DNA from: Vandiemenella viatica
Taxonomy: Eukaryota > Arthropoda > Insecta > Orthoptera > Morabidae
Direction: 5' to 3'
Assembly: GCA_031002005.1 (NCBI GenBank)
Contig: CM061914.1
Coordinates: 17,718,148 to 17,782,147, forward strand
DNA length: 64,000 nt
Each line of letters begins with the position of its first letter. The stretch's first letter is position 1. A program made the position numbers and the translations under genes. The notes under the pieces were generated by a model. That model had not been told where the DNA came from. It ran no database searches and was given only the letters and a program-made list of their open reading frames with translations. Shown here in pieces: positions 30,749 to 42,500 of the stretch.

Positions 30749-32668
30749 GTAGGGGCCATCTATAAATTACGTCACATAAATTTCATGATTTTTGGAGGGG
30801 CCCCCCTCCCTTGTCATAGGTGGTCATATTTGTGAGGTCCCTCCTGGTGTGATGTCATATGTTATGAAATTTTAAATTTAGAAATTATTAAATTAAAACA
30901 GCACTTCCAAAATTATTTATATATTTCTATTTAAAATATTTTTCTTAAAATCAATAATAAATCGTACAATTTAGAAAACTGACAAAAAATAACAAATCAA
31001 ATAAACGATAAAAAACTTAATCATCTTGTATGGATGAACTTTGAACTGATTCTTTTACTAGTGTAAGCCCGTGACTGTTTTTTTTTGCGTATCGTCACGG
31101 GTCTAAAATAGTTCCAGTTTTTACGATGAAAGATTATGACAGGTTGATCTGATCTGGCCAAAAATAAGCTTGACCTGTGTTTCACCCTTAGGATGAATAA
31201 AATCTCTTGAGCTTGAAGAACTCGGAAACATTAATAGAGGTAGGTATTAAACAAGGTCAGGAACGATTGTGCTATCGTGTAACTGTTTCAAAGGTCATAC
31301 ACTTGAACTTGCTTAAAAATGAACTTGACTTGTATTTGACCCCTAAAGTTCACTCTCCAAAATTTAAAAAAAAAAATCCTGTTTAAAAGCATCACTTTGT
31401 TTATTATTGGTCATAGTATCTGTGAGAACTTAACGCACATTCAATATTATGAAATGGTTGAGCAACTCCGCAGAAATAAGTTGCCAGAATAGTTGATTCG
31501 GTAACATATTTGGTCTGATATACACTTAAAATAACCTAATAATTCGCGTACAGTGAACATGAATAAAGACCATCGACAAAAGTGGTCAGTAAAATACCTG
31601 AAAAGCAAATAAACTTTGGTCAAGCAACAACATTAGTGACAGTTTTAATTAAATTGAAATTTATGTTAAGCTGGAATTACAATTGGCATTCATGGTTACA
31701 GTAGAGACCATGAGTAATTTAATTTTTTAAAAGTTTTTTTTTTAGTAACATGTTATTGAAAAGCAGATCAACGTGTTTTCAGCCTCAAAATTTATCGATA
31801 TTTTTTTAACTATGAAACGCTATGAAAAGCAAACCTAATGACGGTATTATAGCTATTAATTTGGTAGTAGTTGCTTAGGTATTAAATTGTAGACATAACC
31901 ACGAATTTCTACTAATGGTATCTCTGGTCACTGTTTTGCGAGCAAAGGCTGACACGTGACACCATTCTTCAGCCAATAGGTATCGAGGTGAGTGGATGAG
32001 TTTACGAAATTAGATAGTAGATATTATTTATGATTGCCATAGCAGTCACAGTTCTTGATATGAATAATGCTACGAACATTTGATGTGTCAACCTCTTCTT
32101 CATCCAATCAAATAGCATTCTCATCTATCAAACAAACAACTCCCTTGACAATGGCAGCAGAGATTGTGACCCCCGAAACATCTTGGTTAAACGATGGACT
32201 AACTCGGCTAGTTACCCGAGATCATTTTATTCATTTGCAACGCCGAGAAAATTTCCAGTCTTATATAACTCCCCATTATCTTTAACTGCAATTATTTAAG
32301 GACGAATATTCGTGATGGGCAAAATCACTTGTGTTGTCTGTTATATGATTGCTTGTGTTGGTTAGTGACTTTGTATGATGAAAGATATGGACAACAGATC
32401 TCGCATGACCTTTCATTAAGTATGCAGAAGTCATATTTTGGCAAATCCTCAAAGGCAGTAATTGGCCTTTTGGTGAATTTCACAGGTGGCTGGCATGCAT
32501 CGCTGTAGGTACAGCCAACTCGCAAGGCCACCACACACCAAATACAAATTATACATGTGATGTCACAGTTTATTACTGACCCCCCCCCCCCCTCTTCCCA
32601 CACAATGTCACACACTGTTGACCTCCTCCTTCCTCCTTAACGTCTGATGTAATTTATGGATTGACCCC
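30749..32668. mobile_element. Possible 1.9-kb TIR (hAT-like) element
   Basis: The left end GGGGCCATCTATAAATTACG and the right end (reverse complement GGGGTCAATCCATAAATTAC) form a diverged terminal inverted repeat of about 25 bp. No transposase frame is found inside and no clear 8-bp duplication is seen. The interior holds a short hairpin (CCCGTGAC..GTCACGGG at about 31068-31100) and the single-arm foldback copy near 32143-32266. The boundaries and unity of this element are uncertain. Confidence 0.45.
32143..32266 (+). mobile_element. Single-arm copy of the foldback family
   Basis: The sequence from CTTGACAATGG through CTCGGCTAG, CCCGAGA and CGCCGAGAAAA to CTTATAT matches one arm plus the 34-nt tail of the elements at 1651-1841 and 50074-50295. 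The opposite arm is absent, so this represents a monomer. The left limit is uncertain. Confidence 0.65.
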
Positions 32669-33663
32669 ATATTTTGAGAAATATAAATCGTGATGTCCCA
32701 CAAAGATAAAATTGTTTGACATTTTCTTATTGAAATCTACTGGTTAGTTATCAAAGACAGATGTATAGTACAGATTGGCTAAGGTTTAGAGGTTTATTTA
32801 AACATATTTGAAATTTGTAACAGTCTTTATTCAGTATTAAGTAGAAATACTGTAACACCAAATGCCAGGGAAGCAGTTTTTAGAGAAAGATGAATAGAAG
32901 ATGATAAGTTAATATTATGCTGACTCAAAGCCTGAAAATAAACTACATGAAAGTGAAAGGTGATTTATCTAAATTGAATGCATCGGTGTGTATCCTTGTC
33001 TCTTCTGAATAAACCAGTAACAGGTAGTGAACACGGTGCATACACAATGATAGAGACTGTAATGGAACTAGTATCAACCATCCACTAATAACCTGAACGT
33101 ATGATGAAACAGTCAATGCTATGTGCAAATACTGGATTTGAAAAGCAGTTTAAGAAGCTTCAAGTACTGACACAAAACTATAATTCATTTGAAGGGAAAT
33201 AAAAAAGAAAAATCATAGTTTTAAGATAGGCCCTTTTATGTTCTTTCATTTTTTTGTACATAGATGTCAGATAAATGAATGTATTGCATTCAGGCGAAAT
33301 TTTTACTGAATACTTTTCAAACTGATTGCCAGTTGCAGCAGTTAGCTGACTTGAATGGTCAACATTTGTAACTGAGGAGAGAGAGGGAAATTAAGCCTGT
33401 TGTAGTGGATTTAGAGTGAGTAGATTCTATTTGTTCAGTGCTTCTCATGATGGCTGAATGGCTTGGGGCCTACGGTTAAGGCTTATGATTTTTTCTTTTC
33501 TTGAAGTTAGCTCTGATACCTTAATTTACTTATGTCATTGTCTTCACTTGAGTGGCCTAAAATAGGTTCTTGTGATCAGAGTGGTCAATTTGCCTACAAG
33601 TAGGAAGTTATTATTTAAAAGAAACAATTGCTAAACAAGTTCCTGTCTATTACAAATCCAATG
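32669..33663. other. Intergenic stretch
   Basis: AT-rich sequence without recognisable genes or repeats, ending at the GTCT target site of the Gypsy element. Confidence 0.6.
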
Positions 33664-33667
33664 GTCT

Positions 33668-35583
33668 TGTAAGCATCTTAGGATTTTGGTTAAATTCTAG
33701 CCTCTCACCTTTAGACATTAGAGGGAAATCTTATTCAGTAGTAAAAGATCGTTTTCAGTTCATGTTTAGGTTATGGGAGGAAAGCTTTGTATAGCATAGA
33801 GATACCGTAACCAAACACACTAAATAAAAACCTTTTAGGGATAATAAATGCACCCATAATTAAATAAAGGCTCTAAATAAACCTTTGATAACAAAAAGAA
33901 GACATCAGTTTGGGAGGAAAGAGATTAAATCCCACAACTTCAATTTCAAATAATAAATTTTGATATAGGCTAACTTCGTAGTTTCTAAACCAATTTGAAT
34001 GCAGTAAAGACCTTTAGTAGTTGCTAAACGCCGAATATAAACTCTGAATAATAATAAACAAGCTTTTAATCAACTGGAAATTAAATAATCAGTAATAATA
34101 TTACCTTGGACTTAGGAATTGCTAACTGGGGAACATTTTGTCATTTTAAACCAATTTTAGGAGCAAGAAAGTAACTTAATAGCAAGTAAACCAACTAAAG
34201 TAACTTTCTGTAGTGATATTAACACCTTTTACTAACCTTTGATATGATAATCCATAATAATCCAGTTCAGTGCACAAGTAATTCTAATATTTGGCATTTC
34301 ACTGTTTTAACACACTTTCGAACCAAATAAAGTAATTTCAATGAAGTAATCAGGCAATTAAAATATAAATTCACTAAAATTTCGTAGTTTCTGAACGTTT
34401 AAATAACTTAAATCAATTTGTTTATACTTCGTCAGATGCACCTCACTTTTAATAATTTTTATCTCAAAATCCTAGAGGATCTCCGAAATAAAAAGTGGAT
34501 TTCCGGAAAGAACTAAAAATCTAATATCACATATAATTATTTCAAGTAATTCCAGTAAATAGAAACGATTTTATAGATTCAGTTTTCATTTCGACCATGA
34601 GGTCAACTTAAAATTTAATTCCGAAAGATCTATAGTAGATACAGAGATGAGATAACTTTCAGAATATGTATTTTTACTCAGAGAATCTCATGGTAATTTT
34701 ATATTTCGAATAAAATTAATAGAAATAAAGTTATAAAATTAAAACTGAAATCACACTTTGGTTACGTAGTAAGTAAACTTGCCCTGCACCGATCTTAATA
34801 AAAATCACACCAATAAACTCAGGAATTTTTGTAGAACACAGTGATAATAAAACAATTTGCATAAACCGTGGCATTAATAAAATGACGAAATGTAGAAGTT
34901 TCCAGAACAATAGTAGTTCCCCAGGTACGAAAGTAGTCCACTCCTCCACTTAAAACTTTTAAACCAGTTGCTTAAAATTATTCACTAAATATTCATCATT
35001 TCACAGTTAAATATGTAGAAACACTGCCACACTTAAAGTTTTGGATAACCGTTTAGTTACTGAGATATTTCAGGCCTAGATCGCCTAGGCACCAGTAGAA
35101 ACTGGTAATTTGGCTCTGACGTCAGCGAGGGTATAAATGTTAGGTCGCGGTGACGTCTTTGTCTTTTTCCTGGTTGCAGTCGTGTTAGTAAGATGAATTA
35201 GGCGTGTGTTGGTAGGTTGGCTATTCCGACGTTAGGTTGGTAGTGCAGGTTACAGTCTGCCATTGCGGAAGTCGGCCATCATGGTTTCAAGGGCGTGGTA
35301 CTCATTCTCGTAACATGAACTTGTAAATTTCCGTCGGGGTTGGTGCGGGTTACCTCTCTCCATGATCTGTAATTTTTGGATCGATTGTTCGATTAGCCTG
35401 TGCAACTTAAGAATGCTGTTTGAACTTTGAATCTCTTCTTGTCACAAACCTGAAGAGCTTTCTATCAGTGAACCTTTTTGTTTCATTTCTGCAGCAATGC
35501 TGCAATACCTTTCCAAATTTGGAGAGGTTAAACAAATCTTGTGTCGTCAGAACTTTTGGCGCACAACCCATTAGTTCCTTACA
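33668..35583 (+). repeat. Left LTR of Gypsy element
   Basis: The LTR is 1916 bp, TG...CA. Bases up to about 35431 match the right LTR with only a few differences (one cluster near 34612 versus 46003). From there to the end the two LTRs are clearly different, and the left one is about 100 bp shorter. Confidence 0.85.
35117..35137 (+). promoter_or_regulatory. Putative LTR promoter: CRE palindrome and TATA box
   Basis: TGACGTCA (35117-35124) is a perfect CRE/ATF site, and TATAAA follows at 35132-35137. The same pair is in the right LTR at 46504-46511 and 46519-46524. Transcription would begin some 25-30 bp downstream, near 35165. Motif-based only. Confidence 0.5.
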
Positions 35584-36730
35584 TGGAACTGTAAGGCTCG
35601 TGTTTGTTCAATTTCAAACTGTGGAGAGGGTTTACCGACCATCAGTGATACGAGTGAGTGCTAACCAAGGATACCAGCATCTTCCACAACACCTACTTCG
35701 ACTATAGCCAACCAGCCTACTTCACCGACGCCGCAGCGGACTTCGCAGCCGACTACGCTCCTTTCACTTCATCCAAAGTGCTGACCAGAGGGTCCAGGGG
35801 CTCGGACGACGGGGTCTTCGCCACACCAAGTCGCTCCGTTCATCACGCCAACTACACACTGCAAGCCTGCACAAAGTTAAGTACAAGTGTTCTTCATTCC
35901 AAATCGGGCCGCTCCATCCTAGACTTGGGCGACAGTTTAGGCCTGCCGGGAGCATTCTTTTCTATCATCTATGCAGTTTCTTCCTTCCTTTTTGTGCTGC
36001 GTAGAATCATCCACCTTCCAGCAATAGTTGACCAAAATATCTTATGATATTATTCAAAGGTTACAGTCACAGTAACCGCATTTTTACTATTATTTATGCC
36101 ATTACGGTGGCAAACTTGTGCTCGATTTTACTGAGTGACAAGACTTTGGGGTAATTTATGTTACCTATCAGCCTAATTTTACCTGGCTTTTCATTTTTTT
36201 TCTTCGTGCCTACGAGTGAATTCACAGTGTTTTGGAACCTTACGTGATATGTAACTTCGATCAGCTGTTTTTCAGTATACCTCCGCTCAGCTGGTGTTCT
36301 ATGCAACTCAAAGAGTTTACTACGACTGAGATTGTACATATTTGCCGACGATTTGCTGAGACATACTACATAGCAAAGATAATTTTTTTTCTTTTCTATC
36401 CTTGTGTTCACCATCTGCTCCAGTGATTGTCTTTGCTGTGTTTACATTTGGGTACTTCGGTTTTTACAGTGTTTTGCTTTCAGTGGGGATTAATATTATT
36501 CTTGTGCATTCATTATTTTTATTTCTTTCTTGTGTTTTGGGAATTCCTATTTTAATTTTTTGTTTTGTGTGTTCTGGTTTACATTTAAGCGTCGAACTTT
36601 GAAATTTTCGAATCAGCTGTTTGCTGATATCCTGCTGTACCGATTTGTAACATTTTTTTTTGGGTATTATTCAACCAAATTCCTTTAATATTGTTTTCTT
36701 TGGTAGTATTTCTTTATTATTATTGTAACT
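35584..36730 (+). other. Gypsy 5' untranslated leader
   Basis: A 1.15-kb leader lies between the left LTR and the gag start. It begins TGGAACTGTAAGG, which has the TGG expected of a tRNA primer-binding site. Short frames at 35658-36047 and 36402-36602 show no similarity to known retroelement proteins. Confidence 0.6.
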
Positions 36731-38368
36731 ATGGCATCAAATGATGACAAACCTGTTAGAAGCTTAGTAACTGGTAATGGGGAGGGGGGAGATATGAGAA
36801 TTCATTCTATGCTAACCAGATCTAGAAGCTTAATAAATATGACACAACAACCTGAGGTTCCAGGTTCACAGTCTGCTGAACAGACTGATGAACATCTCAG
36901 TAATCAAATGCAACTTAATGTTAATGAGACTGGCAATACTTCTGATACTTCACCTCGGTCAACTACTGATACTATTCCTGTTCAGGAGGAACTTGTACAT
37001 GATACTCAGCAGACCCACCCCATACAGGTTGCTCATTTAGCAGAAAGAATTGCAAATTTGACTCCTGTTTCTAATACTGATCTTCCTATATTCCATTCAG
37101 ATGAATCTGACGTAGAAGACAATTCACAATTGCAACAGTCTGAATTATTACATAATTCTGATACTAACCTACACAGTGTTGGCTCACACACTACCTCTGA
37201 GAGCGATTTTACGGGATGGAATAATGGGGATAACTGCACACCTGAAACACAAACTACTACTCATCCACCACCTGAAACCACAATTAGTGATATACCATCT
37301 ACATCCCACTCCACTGTAAGGTATACTCAGACAACTGAAGCAGAACCTACTACACCAATGAACACTATACCAACAGAGTGCAGTTGGATCGACACACTTT
37401 TTCAACGACTTGATAATAAGTTTGACGAACAAAAACAAGAAATCAATAGTAAACTTGATGAACATAAAGATGAATTCAATGGTAAACTTGATCAGCACAG
37501 AGCAGAATTTCATACACTTAATGATAAACTTGATAAACACAAGGATGAATTCAATAAAGATTTGAAACAACTAGAATCAAGTTTCAGAACCACCCTCAAC
37601 AATTCGTACAAATCTTTAGAACAAAAACTAACACAGACTTTCACACAACGAACACAGTCTCTAGAAAAAAGATTAACACAAGCTGAAGAGAAGTGTGAGG
37701 CCAATAAACAAGATTTTACAAAACAGTTACAAGAACACCGCACTGAGATGTTGGATACATATAACAAACATGCACAGAAAGTAGAAACCCAACTTGAAGA
37801 TGTTCATATTAGACTTCATTCTGTCAGTGACGCATGCTATAAAAATTCCACTATTCTCAGTAATCAATTGACTAATTTTCAAAAGGAAATTGTACCTAGG
37901 ATTGATACACAAGATTCTACAATTGCTAAAATATCAGCTGATCTAAAACAATTTGTATCCACTTCAACTGAATCCATTAAATCGATTCACAATACTGTTT
38001 CTGCAGTGAGTGAAAATGTAGTTCAAGTACACAATAAGGTACAAGATTTAGCTACCACCACTGAGACGAATACTCAACAAATTGCAGAGGTACAACAAAA
38101 TGTCTCTAGAATTGATGAGGATGTTACCTCCCTTACACAGGAAGTTGTAAATAGTAAAGTCCAGTTGACATCGTTCAATGAACAGGTCCTCAACATTGAT
38201 CAGCGACAACAACAAACAATGCAACATGTCTCCATTTTGGATTTGCAAGTACAAAAAGCACAAACAGATATTCAGGGTTGTCAAAGCAAGGTTGAACAAC
38301 TAGTTAAACAAGGAATAACAGCTGTTGATCTAAGAACATCAGAATTTCTCTTTACTTGGAAACAATAA
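36731..38368 (+). CDS. gag: Gypsy gag, N-terminal coiled-coil region
   Basis: The 545-residue frame starts at ATG 36731. Residues 1-210 are Ser/Thr/Gln/Asp-rich and probably disordered. Residues about 215-500 are a long coiled coil, beginning with repeats of the type KLDEHKDEFN near 235-275. It ends at TAA 38366-38368, but the next frame (open from 38334) continues into the capsid-like domain, so a one-base indel around 38340-38365 probably splits a single Gag. No zinc finger is present here. Long coiled-coil extensions are unusual for Gypsy Gag and might drive self-assembly. Confidence 0.8.
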   Translation: MASNDDKPVRSLVTGNGEGGDMRIHSMLTRSRSLINMTQQPEVPGSQSAEQTDEHLSNQMQLNVNETGNTSDTSPRSTTDTIPVQEELVHDTQQTHPIQVAHLAERIANLTPVSNTDLPIFHSDESDVEDNSQLQQSELLHNSDTNLHSVGSHTTSESDFTGWNNGDNCTPETQTTTHPPPETTISDIPSTSHSTVRYTQTTEAEPTTPMNTIPTECSWIDTLFQRLDNKFDEQKQEINSKLDEHKDEFNGKLDQHRAEFHTLNDKLDKHKDEFNKDLKQLESSFRTTLNNSYKSLEQKLTQTFTQRTQSLEKRLTQAEEKCEANKQDFTKQLQEHRTEMLDTYNKHAQKVETQLEDVHIRLHSVSDACYKNSTILSNQLTNFQKEIVPRIDTQDSTIAKISADLKQFVSTSTESIKSIHNTVSAVSENVVQVHNKVQDLATTTETNTQQIAEVQQNVSRIDEDVTSLTQEVVNSKVQLTSFNEQVLNIDQRQQQTMQHVSILDLQVQKAQTDIQGCQSKVEQLVKQGITAVDLRTSEFLFTWKQ

Positions 38369-38369
38369 A

Positions 38370-39224
38370 ATTGAGGTTAAGCCTTTCACTGAAAATGGGT
38401 CTGTCCATCCTGTCGATTTCTTACAGAGCTTTGAAGCTTTTAGGGTTTTTGATTTGTTGTCAGATAAAGAGAAAATTGAAATAGTGTTCCAACACTTAAA
38501 TGGCACGAGTAGGATTTGGGCTGTAAGACATAAAGAGTCATGTGACACCTTTTCACAGTTTAAGAAATGTTTTCTAGATAGATTTTGGTCCACACACATT
38601 CAGTTCGCCATTAAGAAAACCATTTCAACAGGCCCTTTCTACCGGTCAGACAGTAATGTCACGATGACAGACTTCTTTCTCACTGAAGTTGCCAAGGCCT
38701 GCCATCTATCAATACCTATCCCAGAGGAAGAGTTGGTTAAGCATATTTTGGGGAGATTACCTGTTGAAGTACAGAATTCCTTTGCGTTATTGGGCATCAA
38801 TACTATTGATGCTGCAGAAAAGACTTTACACAACCTGGATATGCAACAGGCAACTCGTAATTACCACCCTACTAACCAACGCCGTTATTGGAACAATCAA
38901 AATGACTATAAGGATAGGAACACAAACACACAAACATTCCAAGAAAATAAGAATAGACCTCCTCAACAAGAAGGCAATAAAAAGTTTGATAACAAACCTT
39001 CATCTGATAATCATGATGATCAACCTCCAACTGGAGGACAACCTAAATCTTCTCAGAACTCTAGTAGAGGAAAATACATTCGTGGTTTCTTTAGAGGTAG
39101 AGGCCGCGGGAGAGGTAATAACAATAACAACAACAGATCACAAAGCCGCAGTGATTCACCTCAGTTTGATACTACAGAAGCAATAATTCACTGCGACGAA
39201 GACAGTAGGCAGCCAAAAAACTAA
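38370..39224 (+). CDS. gag: Gypsy gag, capsid and RG-rich nucleic-acid-binding tail
   Basis: The frame is open from 38334, and clear homology starts at IEVKPFTENGSVHPVDFLQ. Residues such as W (SRIWAVRH), F..F (FSQFKKCFLDRFW) and the L.M/LP..V pattern fit the retrotransposon Gag capsid domain. The C-terminus is basic with FFRGRGRGRG, a run of Asn and RSQSRSDS rather than the usual CCHC zinc knuckle, so RNA binding may rest on the RG motif. It ends PKN-stop at 39222-39224, directly after an A AAA AAC slippery heptamer. Confidence 0.85.
   Translation: MEVKPFTENGSVHPVDFLQSFEAFRVFDLLSDKEKIEIVFQHLNGTSRIWAVRHKESCDTFSQFKKCFLDRFWSTHIQFAIKKTISTGPFYRSDSNVTMTDFFLTEVAKACHLSIPIPEEELVKHILGRLPVEVQNSFALLGINTIDAAEKTLHNLDMQQATRNYHPTNQRRYWNNQNDYKDRNTNTQTFQENKNRPPQQEGNKKFDNKPSSDNHDDQPPTGGQPKSSQNSSRGKYIRGFFRGRGRGRGNNNNNNRSQSRSDSPQFDTTEAIIHCDEDSRQPKN
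39215..39221 (+). promoter_or_regulatory. -1 ribosomal frameshift site A AAA AAC
   Basis: The heptamer AAAAAAC lies in the correct phase (zero-frame codons CCA AAA AAC TAA) right before the gag stop. A -1 slip leads to CTA AAT TCT and on into the protease frame. A AAA AAC is a canonical slippery sequence of many retroviruses. I did not establish a downstream pseudoknot. Confidence 0.65.
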
Positions 39225-39475
39225 ATTCTGCCAATGTCTTGGTCCAAACAGAGGCGAAAATAATTGCAGGACCACATCACACACCAGGAGTATTCACCAT
39301 GTTCCATAACAATCCTAGGGAGGATTTGCTCCATGAAAATAATTTAAATGATGATGAGGATGATTTGGTGCAGGTACCCATTTTACCAATTTTGGTACAG
39401 GGATTAAACTTAGAGGTGCTCCTCGATACTGGAGCTGAACTTTCCTGTATTTCTGAAGAGCTTTTCAATACATAA
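39221..39475 (+). CDS. pro: Gypsy aspartic protease (N-terminal part)
   Basis: In the -1 frame relative to gag, this encodes LNSANVLVQTEAKIIAGPHH and later VLLDTGAELSCIS, the aspartic protease active site (DTGA). It ends at TAA 39473-39475, and the protein continues in another frame (open from 39457) as INAIKPVPYYEVPQ. A one-base indel near 39457-39475 therefore probably interrupts the protease just after its active site. No slippery heptamer is seen there. Confidence 0.82.
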   Translation, partial: LNSANVLVQTEAKIIAGPHHTPGVFTMFHNNPREDLLHENNLNDDEDDLVQVPILPILVQGLNLEVLLDTGAELSCISEELFNT

Positions 39476-39513
39476 ATGCAATTAAACCTGTTCCTTATTA
39501 TGAAGTACCCCAA

Positions 39514-42500
39514 ATGACAGCCATTACGGCAACTGGTAGGAAAAGCAAAACAATTAAAATTCAGGCTTTACTCGAAGGCACTATTATGAATGTCCCATTT
39601 GATTTAAGAGTTTATGTGATACCAGGCCTTCAGCCTCAGTGTATTTTCGGCATTGATTGGCTCTGCCACACTGCAGCTACTCTAGACTGCGCCAAGAATA
39701 CACTAGTCTTTTCATTGGACAACACACGGTTAACAGTTCAGTTGGTAAAGGGATGGAAACAAATACATTCACCTTCAGTGAAGATTTTATACAAGAATGT
39801 AGCAGTTAATATGGATAAGGAGCCTTCATTTCATAGCAAGGTAGTAAACTTTTGGGTTGATAAATTGAGTATTAGGGAAGGAGAAGATATTCTTGAAAAA
39901 GTCACTAAAGATGTAAACTCACAACATAAACATAAGTTAGTGCAGTTAATTGACGAGTTTTCAGATGTCTTCAACGATCAACCGGGTTTAATACAAAACT
40001 ACCAATGCCATTTTCAGGTTTCCTGTACACAGCCATTCTTTGTAAAACCATACCCTATTCCCATCGCGAAACGGCAGATGGTAGAAGAAGAAATCAACCG
40101 TATGCTCCAATGGGGAATTATCGAAAGGTCACATAGCCCTTACAACAATCCACTTGTGGTTGTCATTAAATCTGATCAGACAGTTAGACTCGTCTTGGAT
40201 GCTAGGACTTTAAATAAACATCTTCAGACTGAAAGGGACCATCCATTGCCTATCGATGAAATACTCCAAAATTTTCATGGGAAAAAGTTTTTAACAAGCC
40301 TTGATTTAACATGCTCTTACTGGCAAGTGCCCATTGCACCAAATTCAAGGGAGTACACAGCTTTTCTATATCAGGGTAGATCATACCACTTTAAGGTGCT
40401 ACCATTTGGATTAAATAACGCCGTAGCCAATTTTATACGTGCCCTAGATAAGGTTCTAGGCCCTGAACTGTTAAAGAAAGTACATGTCTATGTCGATGAC
40501 ATCCTAATTGCAAGTGAGACAATTCAGGAACATTGGAATACTTTAACAGAGGTACTTACTGCTCTTCGGAAAGGGGGAATGACAGTGAAATTAAAAAAGT
40601 GTATTTTCCTAACTTCACAGATTGAATTTTTAGGACATGTCATCACCCCACAAGGAATCAAACCCTCACCAGATAAACTTGCAGCAATAAAAAACTTCCC
40701 TAGACCACAGAACAGGACCCAGCTTAAAAGTTTTTTAGGATTGTGTGGTTACTACAGGAAATTTGTCCCAAATCAAGCACTAAACAGTCCACATTTCCAG
40801 ATCTTATGTAAACAAAACTCCACTTGGAAATGGACGCAAGATTGCGAACAGGACTTCAATAAAATTAAACAAGCTTTGTTACAAAATATCACCTTACACT
40901 CACCAAACTGGGATTTACCCATTTGCATTGCCACAGATTCATCTGACTATGGCCTTGGTGTTGAAATTTTTCAAGAAGTAGAGACGGAGGAAGGCCCTCA
41001 GAAACACACCATTGCTTTTGCAAGTAGACTTTTGAATAAAGCGGAACGTAATTATTCAATTACTCAGAAAGAGGCTCTTGCCGCAGTCTGGACTTTCCAA
41101 CGTTTTCGATATTTATTGTTAGGGAGGAAAGTTATTATTTACACTGACCACAAAGCTTTGTCCTTTCTTCACAAGTGCACACTACTACCTGGCAGATTAA
41201 CTAGATGGACTTTGTTGTTGCAAGAATTCTCATATGAGATAAGGTACATACCTGGCCAACAAAATATTATTGCTGATGCCCTATCTCGCCTGCCAGAAGG
41301 CTTGGATACTATACAAGATACCAAACTTGGTACTGATGGCCCACACATTTGTTACCTTCGACAGGTTCCTTTTGAGAAAGAGATTAGAAATGCATTACAG
41401 ACCATGCAACAAGAGCAGGATAAAGATCCAACCCTTAAAATGATAAAAGAAAAGTTACTGCAAGTAGAAAATACTGATAAACTACACTCCTACTATTGTA
41501 TTAAGAATGGAGTACTTTTTCAGCGTACGAATGTTTACACAGATTGCTGGAAATTATGTATTCCAGAACACTTGCTGGAGGCTTTAATTAAATATCAACA
41601 TTTAAGCCATGGTCACAGTGGACCACAAAAATGCTTTCAGATTTTAAAACAATATGTTTATTACCCTAACTTGTTAAAATGGATTAAAAGGTTTTTGTTA
41701 CCATGCAAAGTGTGTCAATTAAATAAAATTGATACGGTTCAAAGAGCAGGAGAACTACAACCCATAATACCTACTAAACCATTGCAGTTGTTATCACTAG
41801 ATTTATTTGGGCCACTCCCTAGATCCAGGGGAGGAGTGATATACATCTGCGTTATTATGGATGTCTTTTCCAAATTCATTAAACTATATCCCATTAAGAG
41901 ACCCACCACAGAGGTAATTTTTTCCAAAATATCACAACATTTTATACCTCAGGTAGGACACCCTCAGGCGGTACTTACAGATAATGGCCCTCAGTTTGCT
42001 AGCACTAAGTGGAATGATTATTTACAATCATTACAGATACAAACCATTAAGACTGCATATTACCATCCCCAGGCTAACCCTGTTGAGCGCGTTATGCGCG
42101 AGCTAGGGAGATGGCTTCGCACATATTGTCATGAGAATCATAAGAATTGGGCAATCCAACTTCCTCACATTGAAGATGTTTTAAACTCGCTACATCATTC
42201 ATCAACTTCTTTATCGCCTTTTGAAATAATGTTTGGCAAAAGGCCACCACATGTTATAAATGAGCTTATCACATTCCCATCTCTTAAGAATAACTCATAT
42301 GAAAAGTCTTTAGAGATAGCTTTACATCAACTACAAAAGAAAGCAGAGGAACGTAAAATACGTCATGACAAAACAATTTCACACACATCTTACAAGATTG
42401 GCGATTTAGTATTAGTCCAAAAACACATCAAATCTTCTGCCATTAAGGAAGAAACAAAGAAATTTTTTCCTCTTTATGAAGGACCATTTAAGATTACAGA

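Noticed and set aside
34731..34949. 72-codon frame, identical at 46118-46336
   Set aside because: Both lie antisense inside the Gypsy LTRs; identity reflects LTR duplication, not a gene family.
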